Source: Actinostola sp. cb2023 (Eukaryota > Cnidaria > Anthozoa > Actiniaria > Actinostolidae). Taken from it: a DNA stretch of 64,000 nucleotides. The translations under genes and the position numbers were made by a program. The notes beneath the pieces were generated by a model. That model saw nothing but the letters and a program-made list of their open reading frames with translations, was not told the DNA's origin and ran no database searches. This document shows, piece after piece, positions 46,688 through 57,342 of this stretch (the first letter of the stretch is position 1; the number at the start of each line of letters is the position of its first letter). The stretch is taken from contig JAUJYZ010000990.1 in NCBI GenBank assembly GCA_033675265.1, forward strand, positions 242,190 through 306,189. Reading direction: 5' to 3'.

Positions 46688-48000
46688 CTGGCCGTCTCTG
46701 TAAGAACCTCTCAGTCGTTTTCGCTTCTAAAATAAATCTCTCCCAAACTCTAGCTAATGAAAGACTATATCAAGGTTAAAACTAAAACGGGTTTGGTTTG
46801 CTTCAAAATATTTTTATTTTATTTTATTTTATTTTTTGAAATGATTCCGTCTGAGAGCTGGTCAAGAGGTCAAATTTGCATGAAATTATGCACTTCTTTA
46901 CGGCGCTGTACAAACTTCGTCTCGCATTATGCAGCGAAACTTTTTATATCATGTTGTAGATAAATGTATCTAGTTTGTCTAGATGTAAAGCGTTATTAAT
47001 CGGTTCAGCCGTTTATGAGAAAATTAGTTGATAATTAACCCCACTAAGATCTAACTGAACGGCGGCTCAAAATTACCCAACTTTACACGATTATTTTGCA
47101 AAAGTGGCACCTCGCTGGACTCTCTCATTGACACAATCGGATTGAACATCATTTCATTTACACAAATCTGTAAAAACCTGTGTACGTTTTGGATATTTCA
47201 AAAGTTACGACAATTTCAGTTGGTGCATGTTAGACGATTTACGAATATTAATTAGGTGCAATATCTCAGATATCTTATCCATATGAAGTTGAAAACAGCT
47301 TACCTCCTTCCTTAATCGCTCATGTTTCCCATTTTACCCATGCTAGACTTCATTCCAGGTCAACATTTCTAAATACAGCGATTTAGGAAGGAGGTAAGCT
47401 ATTTTCAACTTCATATGGATAAGATATTGCACCTAATTAATATTCGTAAATCGTCTAACATGCACCAACTGAAATTGTCGTAACTTTTGAAATATCCAAA
47501 ACGTACACAGGTTTTTACAGATTTGTGTAAATGAAATGATGTTCAATCCGATTGTGTCAATGAGAGAGTCCAGCGAGGTGCCACTTTTGCAAAATAATCG
47601 AGTAAAGTTGGGTAATTTTGAGCCGCCGTTCAGTTAGATCTTAGTGGGGTTAATTATCAACTAATTTTCTCATAAACGGCTGAACCGATTGAATAACGCT
47701 TTACCTCTAGACAAACTAGATACATTTATCTACAACATGATATAAAAAGTTTCGCTGGATAATGCGAGACGAAGTTTGTACAGCGCCGTAAAGAAGTGCA
47801 TAATTTCATGCAAATTTGACCTCTGACCAGCTCTCTGACGGAATCATTTCAAAAAATAAAATAAAATAAAATAAAAATATTTTGAAGCAAACCAAACCCG
47901 TTTTAGTAATAACCTTGATATAGTCTTTCATTAGCTAGAGTTTGGGAGATATTTATTTTAGAAGCGAAAACGACTGAGAGGTTTTTAAAGAGACGGCCAG
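46688..48000. mobile_element. 1.3-kb foldback element flanked by TTAA
   Basis: Arms of roughly 640 bp start CTGGCCGTCTCT and converge on a ~50-bp centre near 47355. TTAA occurs on both sides (46684-46687 and 48001-48004). Arms differ at scattered positions (for example CTGTAAGAACC versus TTTAAAAACC). No coding capacity beyond repeat-derived frames. TTAA suggests mobilisation by a Kolobok or piggyBac type transposase. Confidence 0.82.
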
Positions 48001-49340
48001 TTAACTCTTACTTATTGATGATATCATATCATCAATGGCCTTTTTCTTGTGATCAGGTGTTAGACGGCTCTTCTTCGCATTGTTTCTAATAGCATTGCCA
48101 TAATATTTGTCGAGCTTTTCAATGGCAGTTTTTGTATGCCTGTAAGACTTCCCACCAACAGGCTTTCCATCTCCTAACTTTCCTTTCTGTTGTTGTAGAA
48201 CTCTTAGGGCTTTTCCCATCCTCTTCTGAACTTGTCCGACACAGTCTAATTTCATTACCTGCTCAAGCATATGGGCACTTTGATAATGTTCAAATTCAGG
48301 AGAATTCTTCCATTGCAAATATTCAGCAGATTTTTTGTCCATATTCTGTTTTTCATAATCGTCACAAATCCCATATGTATCACATACAACATTATACACT
48401 TTTCAATCTCCATCTGATACCATGTACCGGTACTTGACTCCCCCTTCTTTGCTTCTGTCCCATAGCTGCTTAGCACAAGCTGGTTCCATGCTTGGACTTG
48501 ATCCGTCAAACCCACCAGGGTATTCATGGGTATCAAGCCAAGCCTGAAAAGCTTCCTCTGATAGATTTTTCTGTTGGATGTTGCAGGCGTTGCACACTTT
48601 AGATCCAACCGCATAGTCAAGTACTTTGCCAGTATTGGTTGAAATTACAAATGCAACTCCATGATTGGAAGTAAATCCTCTTTTAGACCAAGTGCAATCA
48701 AAGCTGACAAATATGGGGGTGACAGCATTCTCATCCTCTTTAACCCCTGCTTGATTTTTCCTAAGCTCCTCCTGTACAGCAGTAAGGTGATGCTTGTAAA
48801 GTTCATTGTCATGTGCAGCCCAAGCATTAGGTGCAACTGGTGGAGGCATGTTGAATACCTCACAGATGGTTGCCATACCTTCTCTTCCAAGGCCAACTTC
48901 ATTGCAGGCAGAAACAGCTCTTCTATTTATGTCCTTCTCTTGGATAGTTCTAGGGACATAATCCGACAGAGCATGTTTCCCTGTGCTGAAAAATTCACAC
49001 ATTTCACATGAATCACATTGGACACTGAGACTGCTGCATAGACCAAAACACTTATGGGAATCTTCTACAATATTGACATAACCTAATACATCAAAAAAAA
49101 ATTATTAATGAGGTGAATGAATAAGACAGAAAATAAAAAGCTAGCTATCCTACACGAATAATATAAAGAGCTAAAACGTCAACACGTGGCGAGGTTGATA
49201 AAACATCTCACCTTCACAACTGTCTGTAAAATCATGAATTCTTTGAGCCAAATTTTTCAGACTATCCATATAAACAAAACGATAGCCCTCTCTCTGCTAA
49301 TGCCTCAGTATCCTTTATCCGGTATTCTTCATCAGATTCT

Positions 49341-49610
49341 ACAATTAGCGAAAAATTACCTTGATACCCTCTCAACACAGGAAGCCCAAATCCATATGAT
49401 GCAGAAATGAACTTTCAATCCCCCTCCCTCCCCATAGCAATGTTGAATGTAGGAATGCCCGTGTTTCACCAATTGGTAGGGGTAACAACATTGTTTCAGG
49501 GAAAGGGGGTTTCTTATATCTAAGAATAATATTAATGTAATATTTTGTAAAATAATTCAGTGCGGATACAAAGTAAGCATTAGGGTATCATTCTTTTATT
49601 CGCCGATTGT
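49341..49610 (+). repeat. direct repeat, left copy
   Basis: 270 bp; matches 51067-51283 except for ~53 extra bp (about 49415-49480). Contains AATAATATTAATGTAATATT. Confidence 0.85.
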
Positions 49611-49820
49611 CTGAAAGGTGAAATACGTATTTCGCGCACTTACATATGAGTATCGAGTGGGGAAATACACCAAAAAGTGTATATATTCTGTTGAAATTTA
49701 TAACATAATAGAAATTTTGCATTTTTAAATTTTGCATTTTTGTTGTTATCTATCAAATATCACACAGACAATTATTCATAGTGTTATCAAACAGAGGTAG
49801 TTTCAAATTACAAACGTTGA

Positions 49821-50738
49821 AACATCAATAGTGAAGCAGATATTGAAGACGATGGGTTAGATTATGAGGTTTTTGACGAGGGAAAGGAGCAAAATGAGAT
49901 AAGCGTATCAGTACAACAACTACAATATAAGTTTAGCGAGCCCACTGTGAGGCAGGTGTATCTAATAACCTACAGCCAAGCCAATTTAAGTAGACTACCA
50001 ACAAGGCAATCATTTATTGACATTGTACTGCAGTCGTTTTCTGGTTGTGCAGCTAAATTGTTATACTGGTGTTGCTGTTTGGAGAGGCATGCTAACGGTG
50101 GGTGCCATTATCACATGTGCGTAAAGTTCGATCGTTTACAGAGATGGATTACCAGTAAAAGAGCTTTACTGGGTATTGGCATTAGCGTCCACTTTTCAGA
50201 TCAACATGCCAACTACTATACTGCGTGGCAATATGTGACCAAAGAGGACGAGAATGCGCTTCATAGCCCTGACCATCCAGATCTGTCGTCAGCATTACCC
50301 CGAACCAATGCCGCGTCTACAGCAGCCCATGCACGGCGACGCAGAGCAACATCCACGCGTGCGGCCTCAGCTCAACAAGAAAGAGTACAAAAATCACGGC
50401 GGCGAACAAGAATGACGTCCTTTGAGATTTCCCAACTGATAATAAAGAAAGAAATAAAGACCAAGTTGGAGCTATTTGCCTTAGCGCAAGAGCAAATGGA
50501 AGCAGGGAAAACCGATGTTGCAGAGTTCATAATAAACAGGGGGCCCAAGGTACTTGCAGAAGTTTTAGATACAGCATGGGAGATCGAGAAAGCACAAGAA
50601 ACATTGCAACGAAGTAAAAAAACACGAATTGAGATTCTTCAGGAGTTTAAACAGTGTCCTTGTGTTGATGGTTGCCATAGGCAATGGCTAGTAAACGCAA
50701 AGCAATGGGGAGTTTGCAGGTGTTGCGTGACATATTAA
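49821..50738 (+). CDS. Rep-like HUH endonuclease, C-terminally truncated
   Basis: Open from 49821 (after a TGA) without an ATG; an acidic leader (EADIEDDG, EVFDEGKEQNE) precedes the domain. Numbering from codon 49947: motif 1 VYLITYSQ (4-11), the HUH motif GGCHYHMCVKF (His54, His56), and motif 3 YTAWQYVTKED with the likely nucleophile Tyr96 and Lys99. This order defines a rolling-circle Rep of the CRESS-DNA type. A basic linker (ARRRRA, KSRRRTR), a helical part with EFIINRGPKVLAEVLD, and a Cys-rich CPCVDGCHRQWL end follow. Related cnidarian proteins continue into an SF3 helicase (GPANxGKT-type Walker A); none follows here, so the gene is 3'-truncated. The missing start may lie in an upstream exon. 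Confidence 0.72.
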   Translation, partial: NINSEADIEDDGLDYEVFDEGKEQNEISVSVQQLQYKFSEPTVRQVYLITYSQANLSRLPTRQSFIDIVLQSFSGCAAKLLYWCCCLERHANGGCHYHMCVKFDRLQRWITSKRALLGIGISVHFSDQHANYYTAWQYVTKEDENALHSPDHPDLSSALPRTNAASTAAHARRRRATSTRAASAQQERVQKSRRRTRMTSFEISQLIIKKEIKTKLELFALAQEQMEAGKTDVAEFIINRGPKVLAEVLDTAWEIEKAQETLQRSKKTRIEILQEFKQCPCVDGCHRQWLVNAKQWGVCRCCVTY

Positions 50739-51066
50739 ATATTTGAAAAGAGCACACCAAAGTTAGCAAAGATTGAAATTTTGAAGTAATTTCGATGAAT
50801 AGAGCGAAAGTTATGAGCAACCGAAGTTGGCTTTTTTAAGAAACGTATGGTGGTGGACAAGCTGTTGCAGTGACAACATAGCATTCGAACGTCTCGCACA
50901 GTTTACAACACACATTGCCATTGTGACATCAAATTATGCCTTTTCTTAAAAAAGTTAACTGTACATAAGCAAACAATGTCTTTCCAGCATATATTATAAG
51001 TAAATAATATTAAATATTATTAAATCGGCCTTCATTTTTCGCATTTTGATGACCACGTCTATTCGG

Positions 51067-51283
51067 ACAATTAGCGAAAAATTACCTTGATACCCTCTCA
51101 ACACAGGAAGCCCAAATCCATATGATGCAGAAATGAACTTTGGTAAGGGTAACAACGTTAACATTGTTTCAGGGGAAGGGAGTTTCTTATATCTAAGAAT
51201 AATATTAATGTAATATTTTGTAAAATAATTCAGTGCGGATACAAAGTTAGCATTAGGGTATCATTCTTTTATTCGCCGATTGT
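51067..51283 (+). repeat. direct repeat, right copy
   Basis: 217 bp partner of 49341-49610. Confidence 0.85.
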
Positions 51284-51990
51284 AGATCAACGGCCTGAGT
51301 TTTCGCTTTGAAACGGATATTGGCTGGTCTGTTGTCTCTTGAGGACCAACATCAGAGTCCCGAACGAAGGTGAGCTCTACTACATCTTTTGGCTGATTTT
51401 CCTGAACGTCTTCTACACATTTTGGGGTTCCATTAAACCCCGATCGCTTTTTACTTTTTCTTTTTTTTTGCGTTACCTTTAGGCATAATAAACTTTGAAT
51501 ATCTAGATGAACCTGAACTACTCGTGTAAACTTGAAACTTGGACGCCACAAGACGCTTTACTAGGTAGCCAGGCCTTTGCTTGGTTGAAAATATAAACCG
51601 GACTCTTTCCGTAGGGGACTCTGGGATTTTGTGGAATCAAAAAGTTGATTTCAAGCTCAGGAATCCACAAAAAGCCATTGTTTTGGATTTCGTAACCACG
51701 ACAACGTCATAATATTATTCTGTTTGGTTTAGAAAAATTATAATTTTTGCCTTTTGCGAATAAAAATTAGGAAAAACTCTTGTTGTCTGATAAATGGAAG
51801 ATGTTTTACCGTTGAAATATTAAATGGTCAAATCTTGTTCAAATTTGACCAAATTTTGACTGTAATCCCACCATAAGTCGAAAGCTAGGTGAATTAAAAT
51901 ATTTAACTATTTCAAATGCCATCTTCTTTTCAGGGATTTTGGCTTCTAATGTAATAATAGTAAATTTTTATATAGTGCATTTCACAACCA

Positions 51991-52245
51991 ATGGATGACT
52001 TTTTCGGGCTGGATGTGACAGGCGTACGTAGCAGCCGGGCAGCTTACAATCATGAGGAGTTAGTACGTTATGCCTCCATCGTATCTTCATTGGAACACTG
52101 TCCACCCCCTACCGTCAATTGTCATGTCACAATAGACTTGAAATTAAAGGCATCTTGGCCGTCAGGATTTACCGAGTACACACCTACGTTCATTTCAGGT
52201 GAAAATTGTCTCATCAACCCTAACTACAATGTAATAACCACCTAA
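51991..52245 (+). CDS. hypothetical small frame
   Basis: 84 codons from ATG (MDDFFGLDVTG...). Not recognised. A CAG|GTGAAA donor-like site near 52199 could make it the first exon of something whose other exons I do not see. Weakly supported. Confidence 0.2.
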   Translation: MDDFFGLDVTGVRSSRAAYNHEELVRYASIVSSLEHCPPPTVNCHVTIDLKLKASWPSGFTEYTPTFISGENCLINPNYNVITT

Positions 52246-52790
52246 TGTCCATCAGAACATATATAGATGGTTTGCCATCAAAATTTATTTTAATTAAAAA
52301 TATACAGATGAAAATATAATTAAATTATATTTACATTCACTGTTTTCAGTGTTGAAATATTAATATTATATACTTAATGGAAAAGGAAATAAAATAAAGA
52401 CATTGTTGATCAGTTGTACTGTTGGCATTTGAAAGTATTTTTTGGTAGTTCAGTTTGTGCCAATACAGACTTCCAAACCATTATTTCTAAGAATTAATTG
52501 TTTTCAACCAGGCGGAAATTAATCAACAAACTCAAATTAATTTGAAATAAAAAATAAATAAAAAATTGAGCCCCTCAAACACGATTGCTCATGCAGTGTA
52601 GTTTCTGTTATTAAACTGACTTAAATGAACGCCAAATGCACTGTGGCGAAGTTGTCAGAAACTGAAAAAAACAATTGAATGAAGACAAACAACATAGAAA
52701 ACGATCAATTTTAAAGAAGTAATCTCTCTTGAACCTAACATTAAATAATTGTAATAAAGGTTCATTGCTAGCAGGCATACTGGGAAACTA
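52246..52790. other. AT-rich upstream region of the GPCR gene
   Basis: No gene seen. Would contain the promoter of the receptor gene, but no clear TATA box could be assigned. Confidence 0.3.
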
Positions 52791-52847
52791 CAAGCAGTGT
52801 GCAAGTGGAAATTGTTTGTGACGAAGTTTTCTTACATTCAGAGTCTG

Positions 52848-53756
52848 ATGGATAAATGCAAAAACGAATCGTGGGCAAATTACGAAGAAGTTAGAATTCC
52901 TTTGCCAGTTACTGTGGTCGTTGTTCTTCCAAACATCATTGGTAACGTTCTCTGTGGTGTGGTCATCCTCAAAACGAAATCTCTTCACAAGTTTTGTAAT
53001 TTTTTGCTGGTGAATTTGGCCGTGTCCGACGTTATGGTTGGAGTTTTGGAGTTAATTTCTCAATCCTATACACAGTGGCTCGGCAACGAAGGAGTTGTGA
53101 GATCCAGAAGACTTCGTCTATTCCTCTTCCCGATGATTCAAGTGTCTATACTAACAATAACAGTCATCTCCATTGAGCGATATCTTGCAATCTCCAAGCC
53201 ATTGAAAGTCATGATTAAAGGAAGAATTAAGTACCTTCGATTTATTGTACCGTGTATTTGGGCTCTTGGATTTCTGCTCACAACTCCTGTCTTCGTAACT
53301 TTATATAACCCGAGATTCACTGTCCCATGGATTTTTGTTGACAAAGAGAAAGCGTTCTCGATTATGGGCGCTGTTTATTTCATGTTTTCTTACATGGTGC
53401 CGTGTCTTGTGCTCGTATTTACTTACTTCAGAATTGTGTGGATTCTAAAGCAACGGCGACATCAAATTGGATCATCAAATAATCAACCATCGACGCTAAG
53501 GGCCCAACGTCGTGCATCCAGGTTGCTAGGTGCTGTGATAGTTGCACATAACGTGTGCTTTCTTCCCTACGCTTTTGTTACATTCCTCGCGACTCAACCC
53601 TTCAGTTGCCAACTCATCACCGAGCCATACTCGTACCACATCTGTTACCACTTGCTGTTGATAAGCCCGTGTCTTAACCCAGCTATTTACTTCGCTCATA
53701 GTAAAGTGTTTCGGGATGCTTGTAAGGCCATTTACTTCAGAAAGAAAAAACACTAG
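52848..53756 (+). CDS. class A (rhodopsin-like) G-protein-coupled receptor, intronless
   Basis: 302 aa from ATG at 52848; the frame is open upstream but without an earlier ATG. Seven hydrophobic segments. Class A landmarks: GN in TM1 (Gly32-Asn33), NLAVSD in TM2 (Asp61), ERY at the end of TM3 (110-112), a Trp in TM4 (VPCIWALG), FLP in TM6 in place of CWxP, and NPAIY in TM7 (277-281). Short N-terminus with one N-glycosylation site (NES, 6-8) and a short basic tail. The usual disulfide Cys at the start of TM3 is absent, as in melanocortin-type receptors. Small melanocortin/adenosine-like receptors without introns are expanded in cnidarians, which fits, but the ligand cannot be inferred. Looks intact. 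Confidence 0.9.
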   Translation: MDKCKNESWANYEEVRIPLPVTVVVVLPNIIGNVLCGVVILKTKSLHKFCNFLLVNLAVSDVMVGVLELISQSYTQWLGNEGVVRSRRLRLFLFPMIQVSILTITVISIERYLAISKPLKVMIKGRIKYLRFIVPCIWALGFLLTTPVFVTLYNPRFTVPWIFVDKEKAFSIMGAVYFMFSYMVPCLVLVFTYFRIVWILKQRRHQIGSSNNQPSTLRAQRRASRLLGAVIVAHNVCFLPYAFVTFLATQPFSCQLITEPYSYHICYHLLLISPCLNPAIYFAHSKVFRDACKAIYFRKKKH

Positions 53757-53791
53757 AAAGAGAAACTACTTGCTAATATTTTAAGACCTGA

Positions 53792-53820
53792 AATAAAACT
53801 GAACTTGAACTTGAACTTGA
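53792..53820 (+). promoter_or_regulatory. AATAAA signal followed by (GAACTT)n
   Basis: AATAAA at 53792-53797, 36 bp after the GPCR stop, then about three GAACTT units. It could be the receptor's polyadenylation signal. The hexamer repeat also resembles the 3' tails of some LINEs. Confidence 0.5.
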
Positions 53821-54789
53821 CCTGAATAGCCTAGCGTCAGCATACCTTCTTACGGAATTTACACATGCTAGTGAAAGTCGAAATTATACAATACCAGACA
53901 CCGCGATTTACTTCTGTAAGACTAATACTTTACGAGATCTTTCTGGATTGACAACTCGTTTATTAATCTTTTTACTAGTGTAGCTAATTACAAGCTTTGC
54001 GAGAGATCGTACACAAGCTGAGGCAGAGCCAAGCCGACCAGAAAGACGTTCCTTAATAGGTGACAGCTGACATGGTCCACACTTGAAGCATCGCACAGTG
54101 GCTAGCCTGTGTTCGTGGCGTTCAGCGCACACCATGAAGGTGTCCCCAATTAGTGGTCTACCTGTGTCGAGACACATTAATAAAGTTGTTCATTCTGGCA
54201 TGGCCGAACTCTCCAAGAAAGCAGAAAACAATTGTCCACTAACATTCTTCCAGTTAACAAATGTATTTGTTGTGCTTGCGGAAATAATCCTTACTACATG
54301 CGGGGTTAGTATTCTAACATGAATCTGCATGACATGGCGGTAATTCCTCTGGTGCTGGATCGAACGACAAAGTGCTGGAGCTGCTTTTCGACTTGGTCTG
54401 AACAGTCAGTGGAATGGACTATCTGCAAAAAAAATTATACCCAATGTATTAATATTGTAAAAAAAATGGTGTAAATGGAATCAAAAACAAAATCTGGACT
54501 GCTTTATTTTGTGGCCTCCCCTTCCCAAAACAGTCGTCTTTAGCTTTGCTTGCTTGATGCGCTTCATGGACGATCACAAAAATTCAGCCACCATTAAAAT
54601 ACACACCAAGGCTAGTGTAGTTGTGATAGAGGTATGTGATTGGCTAGTTTTCAAACAAAGGGGCAACGCTACAACATAGAAGGCAGGGAAGACCGTCCAC
54701 CATGAGCTGTACCCAGCAACTGAATCTCATTTTAGACTTACGGGATTTGTCCAATTAGACTACGTATGTGCACAATAGCTATTTTTTGT

Positions 54790-55450
54790 TGCGTAACAGT
54801 TCACCTACTACTTTCGAAGACTGCCAAATACCAGGGTAGCTTTAGATATAATGGGGCACATACGTACAACACTTTGCCTCTAAATATTAGATCTATCAAA
54901 GAGGCACTTGAGTTTAAAAGGGAATGTAAGTGCCACTTTAAGCGGTAGTTCTGTCTCAAACACATTTTGCACGCTGTATTATGACATGGGTGCAGACATT
55001 ATTCAATCATGTTTCAACCGTGATTTAGCAAATGTTAACAAATGGCTGATAGCAAACAAACTTACTCTGAATAGGACTAAAACTGAATTTATGCTGATTG
55101 GGTCTGGACAGAATCTGAGTACTCTCGCAGATCCCCAGACACCTGTAATTAATGGTGCTCCAATTAAGCAGGTCACTACTCATTCTCGTACCCAGACCCT
55201 TCTCAGCTTTCTAACGAAAAATCGACTTCGATTGGTCACTACTACAAACTCGCTGGGAGTACTCATTGATGACAATCTTATTTGGAGCAGCCATATTGAT
55301 AAATTTAAATTTAAAACGAAGAAGACCGCCTCTGGGATTGGGGCCATAAAGCGAGTAAGGCGCCTCCTCCCTCAGGCGACCTTGCACTTCCTTGTGCTCC
55401 AATACAACCGCACTTTGACTATTGCAATATCGTCTGACGAAACTGTGGGA
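54790..55450 (+). pseudogene. non-LTR retrotransposon (CR1/L2/Rex-like) fragments
   Basis: First a C-terminal tail (LLSKTAKYQGSFRYNGAHTYN...LPLNIRSIKEALEFKR, about 54805-54940), then an RT thumb-region stretch (NRDLANVNKWLIANKLTLNR, KTEFMLIGSGQNLSTL, LGVLIDDNLIWSSHIDK, SGIGAIKRVRRLLP) to about 55390. The pieces are in reversed order relative to an intact ORF2, so these are two insertions or a rearrangement. The second piece has a ~70-bp insertion between QVTT and TNSLGVLID. Confidence 0.75.
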
Positions 55451-55611
55451 TAACTTTGCAAGACAAATTACAAAAACTACAAAACAAGAGCAGCCCCGGT
55501 CTTGACTTACTCAACATCGCGTAGAATCAAGCGTCACATCCGGGATATTTTTAGCCTCAAGACCGCCGGATTCGAACTTTCTACTTCGGTACACACGAGA
55601 AAATGCAACGA

Positions 55612-56385
55612 AAACGCTGTTTGTGTGTGTATCTAATCAACCGACTTAAAGCGACTTTATCAGTTAGGAGTATGACTAAACTTTGAATCAAAGATTACTG
55701 AATCAACGCTGTTTGTGTGTGTATCTAGTCAACCGACTTGAAGCGACTTTATCAGTTAGGAGTATGACTAAAACTTTGAATCAAAGATTACTGAATCAAC
55801 GCTGTTTGTGTGTGTATCTAATCAACCGACTTAAAGCGACTTTATCAGTTAGGAGTATGACTAATCTTTGAATCAAAGATTACTGAATCAACGCTGTTTG
55901 TGTGTGTATCTAGTCAACCGACTTGAAGCGACTTTATTAGTGAGGAATATAACTAAAACTTTGAATCAAAGATTACTGAATCAACGCTGTTTGTGTGTGT
56001 ATCTAGTCAACCGACTTGAAGCGACTTTATTAGTGAGGAATATAACTAAAACTTTGAATCAAAGATTACTGAATCAACGCTGTTTGTGTGTGTGTATCTA
56101 GTCAACCGACTTAAAGCGACTTTATTAGTGAGGAATATGACTAAAACTTTGAATCAAAGATTACTGAATCAACGCTGTTTTGTGTGTGTATCTAATCAAC
56201 CGACTAAAACTTTGAATCAAAGATTACTGAATCAACGCTGTTTGTGTGTGTATCTAGTCAACCGACTTAAAGCGACTTTATTAGTGAGGAATATGACTAA
56301 AACTTTGAATCAAAGATTACTGAATCAACGCTGTTTGTGTGTGTATCTAATCAACCGACTTAACGCGACTTTATCAGTTAGACTT
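55612..56385 (+). repeat. 93-bp tandem array (about 9 units)
   Basis: Unit starts AACGCTGTTTGTGTGTGTAT and ends AAAGATTACTGAATC. Starts near 55613, 55705, 55798, 55890, 55983, 56076, 56171, 56234 (short unit) and 56327. 93 bp equals 31 codons, so frames stay open through the array. The third-base and coding pattern gives no sign of selection. Confidence 0.9.
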
Positions 56386-56389
56386 TCTA

Positions 56390-57340
56390 ACACAGCAATT
56401 ATATTGGTTGGTGAGGGGGAATGGGTCTTTCCTGAAAGCAAAAAACAGCGAGGACGACCAAGGACATTTAAGCAAGTCGGACTCATCTGAAGACGAAGTG
56501 AGTTCAGAAGAGAGTTTTTTACGGTTTTTCCAGTGAAACGTAGATAGTCCTAGTAGCGATGAAGAAGTTCAAATTAACGAAGATAAGAAAAAAAACGAGG
56601 AACCTGCAACGCAAAGAAGTCGACAAACATATATAGTTAGGTTAGAGGAACTCTGCTTTGAACTTTAGTGATATTGCAGTCTCAAAATCGCAATTTGTTT
56701 TGTGTCACGATTCTACACTAATTCGAATGCAAAACTAATTAAATAACTCGCCGTTTCTAATAGAAAGTGAAATATGTATACTATGTGAAGAAACGCTGGC
56801 AGATAGTTTGAAGTGATATCATAGCTGTATCTGGGATGATTTGTCTTTCAAGGGCATCCAAGCACATGCTGTCTCCTTCTTTCAATATTTGATCAACTGT
56901 AGAAGTATTCCATTGCCGAACTGGACATAACAACACTGAAAAACTCATAAACATGAACATTGTCTTCCCCTTGAAATGTCACTACATCGTGCATAATAAT
57001 AATAATAATAATAAGTCTTTATTTAAAGAGGGTGACACATAATAGACAATACTAATAAACTTGTGGCCCTCAAATAAATGTAAAGGAAAAATATATATAT
57101 AATACATGTATAACACGAATAAATATAGATATAATAAAATATAAATATAGATAATAAAATCTCGAACAATTTGCAATATATATAATCTATAAGCAAAAAT
57201 ACGGCTAATAGTAAGACTTGCCGGCATTGCTTCCGGCAATGAATAAAGTTTACTTTGACATGATAAAACTGTAGAAAACAAACGTTTTGTCGTAAACGGT
57301 GTCCAACACAAAAATATTCACTCACAAAACTTTATTAATC
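56390..57340. other. AT-rich region without a clear gene
   Basis: Short acidic/basic frames near 56400-56600 (for example SKKQRGRPRTF) are too short to call. An (AAT)n run lies at 56996-57012. Confidence 0.3.
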
Positions 57341-57342
57341 CC

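Larger units (their letters stand above)
49341..51283. mobile_element. Rep/HUH-bearing unit between direct repeats
   Basis: A copy of a short repeat at 49341-49610 and another at 51067-51283 are in the same orientation and enclose 1456 bp with one Rep-like gene (+). Each repeat has its own short inverted ends (ACAATTAGCGAAAA and TTCGCCGATTGT). The distance from repeat to repeat is 1726 bp. The unit interrupts exon 1 of the Mutator-like pseudogene. Either a circular Rep element integrated with a terminal duplication, or a Rep gene caught between two small TIR elements. Confidence 0.65.
45164..51486 (-). pseudogene. Mutator-like transposase gene (PF20700 type), broken by insertions
   Basis: Pieces in minus-strand order. 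(1) 51486-51284: ATG, MPKGNAKKKKK, then in a shifted frame RSGFNGTPK ... PISVSKRKLR. (2) 49340-49212: ESDEEYRI ... EGYRFVYMDSLKNLAQRIHD, ending at a GTGAGA donor. (3) 49083-about 48012: after a TATTAG acceptor, CEFFSTGKHAL, VSFDCTWSKRGFTSNHGV (first catalytic Asp), SKVCNAC, YPGGFDGSS, YRYMVSDGD, then an in-frame TGA where Ser is expected and KVYNVVCDTYG, ending at a GTAAGA donor. (4) about 45600-45164: HQFCPVNSWCGFKK, a frameshift near 45555, then LLERCLPGHTQNPNECLNS. At least two frameshifts and one nonsense codon. Exon 1 is split by the HUH unit, and the last intron holds the TTAA foldback. The protein would have been the transposase of a Mutator-like element. Confidence 0.82.

Noticed and set aside
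49821..50738. Rep gene as evidence of a present-day virus
   Set aside because: It is truncated, lacks its helicase half, and is embedded in a host repeat; an integrated or transposable copy is more likely.
53908..54177. 89-codon minus-strand frame with Cys pairs (CAERHEH, CFKCGPC)
   Set aside because: Zinc-finger-like at first sight, but no extended family match, no flanking exons, and low-complexity ends.
55683..56490. 31-residue repeat protein on +
   Set aside because: The 93-bp tandem array keeps frames open by length; no start context or conserved domain.
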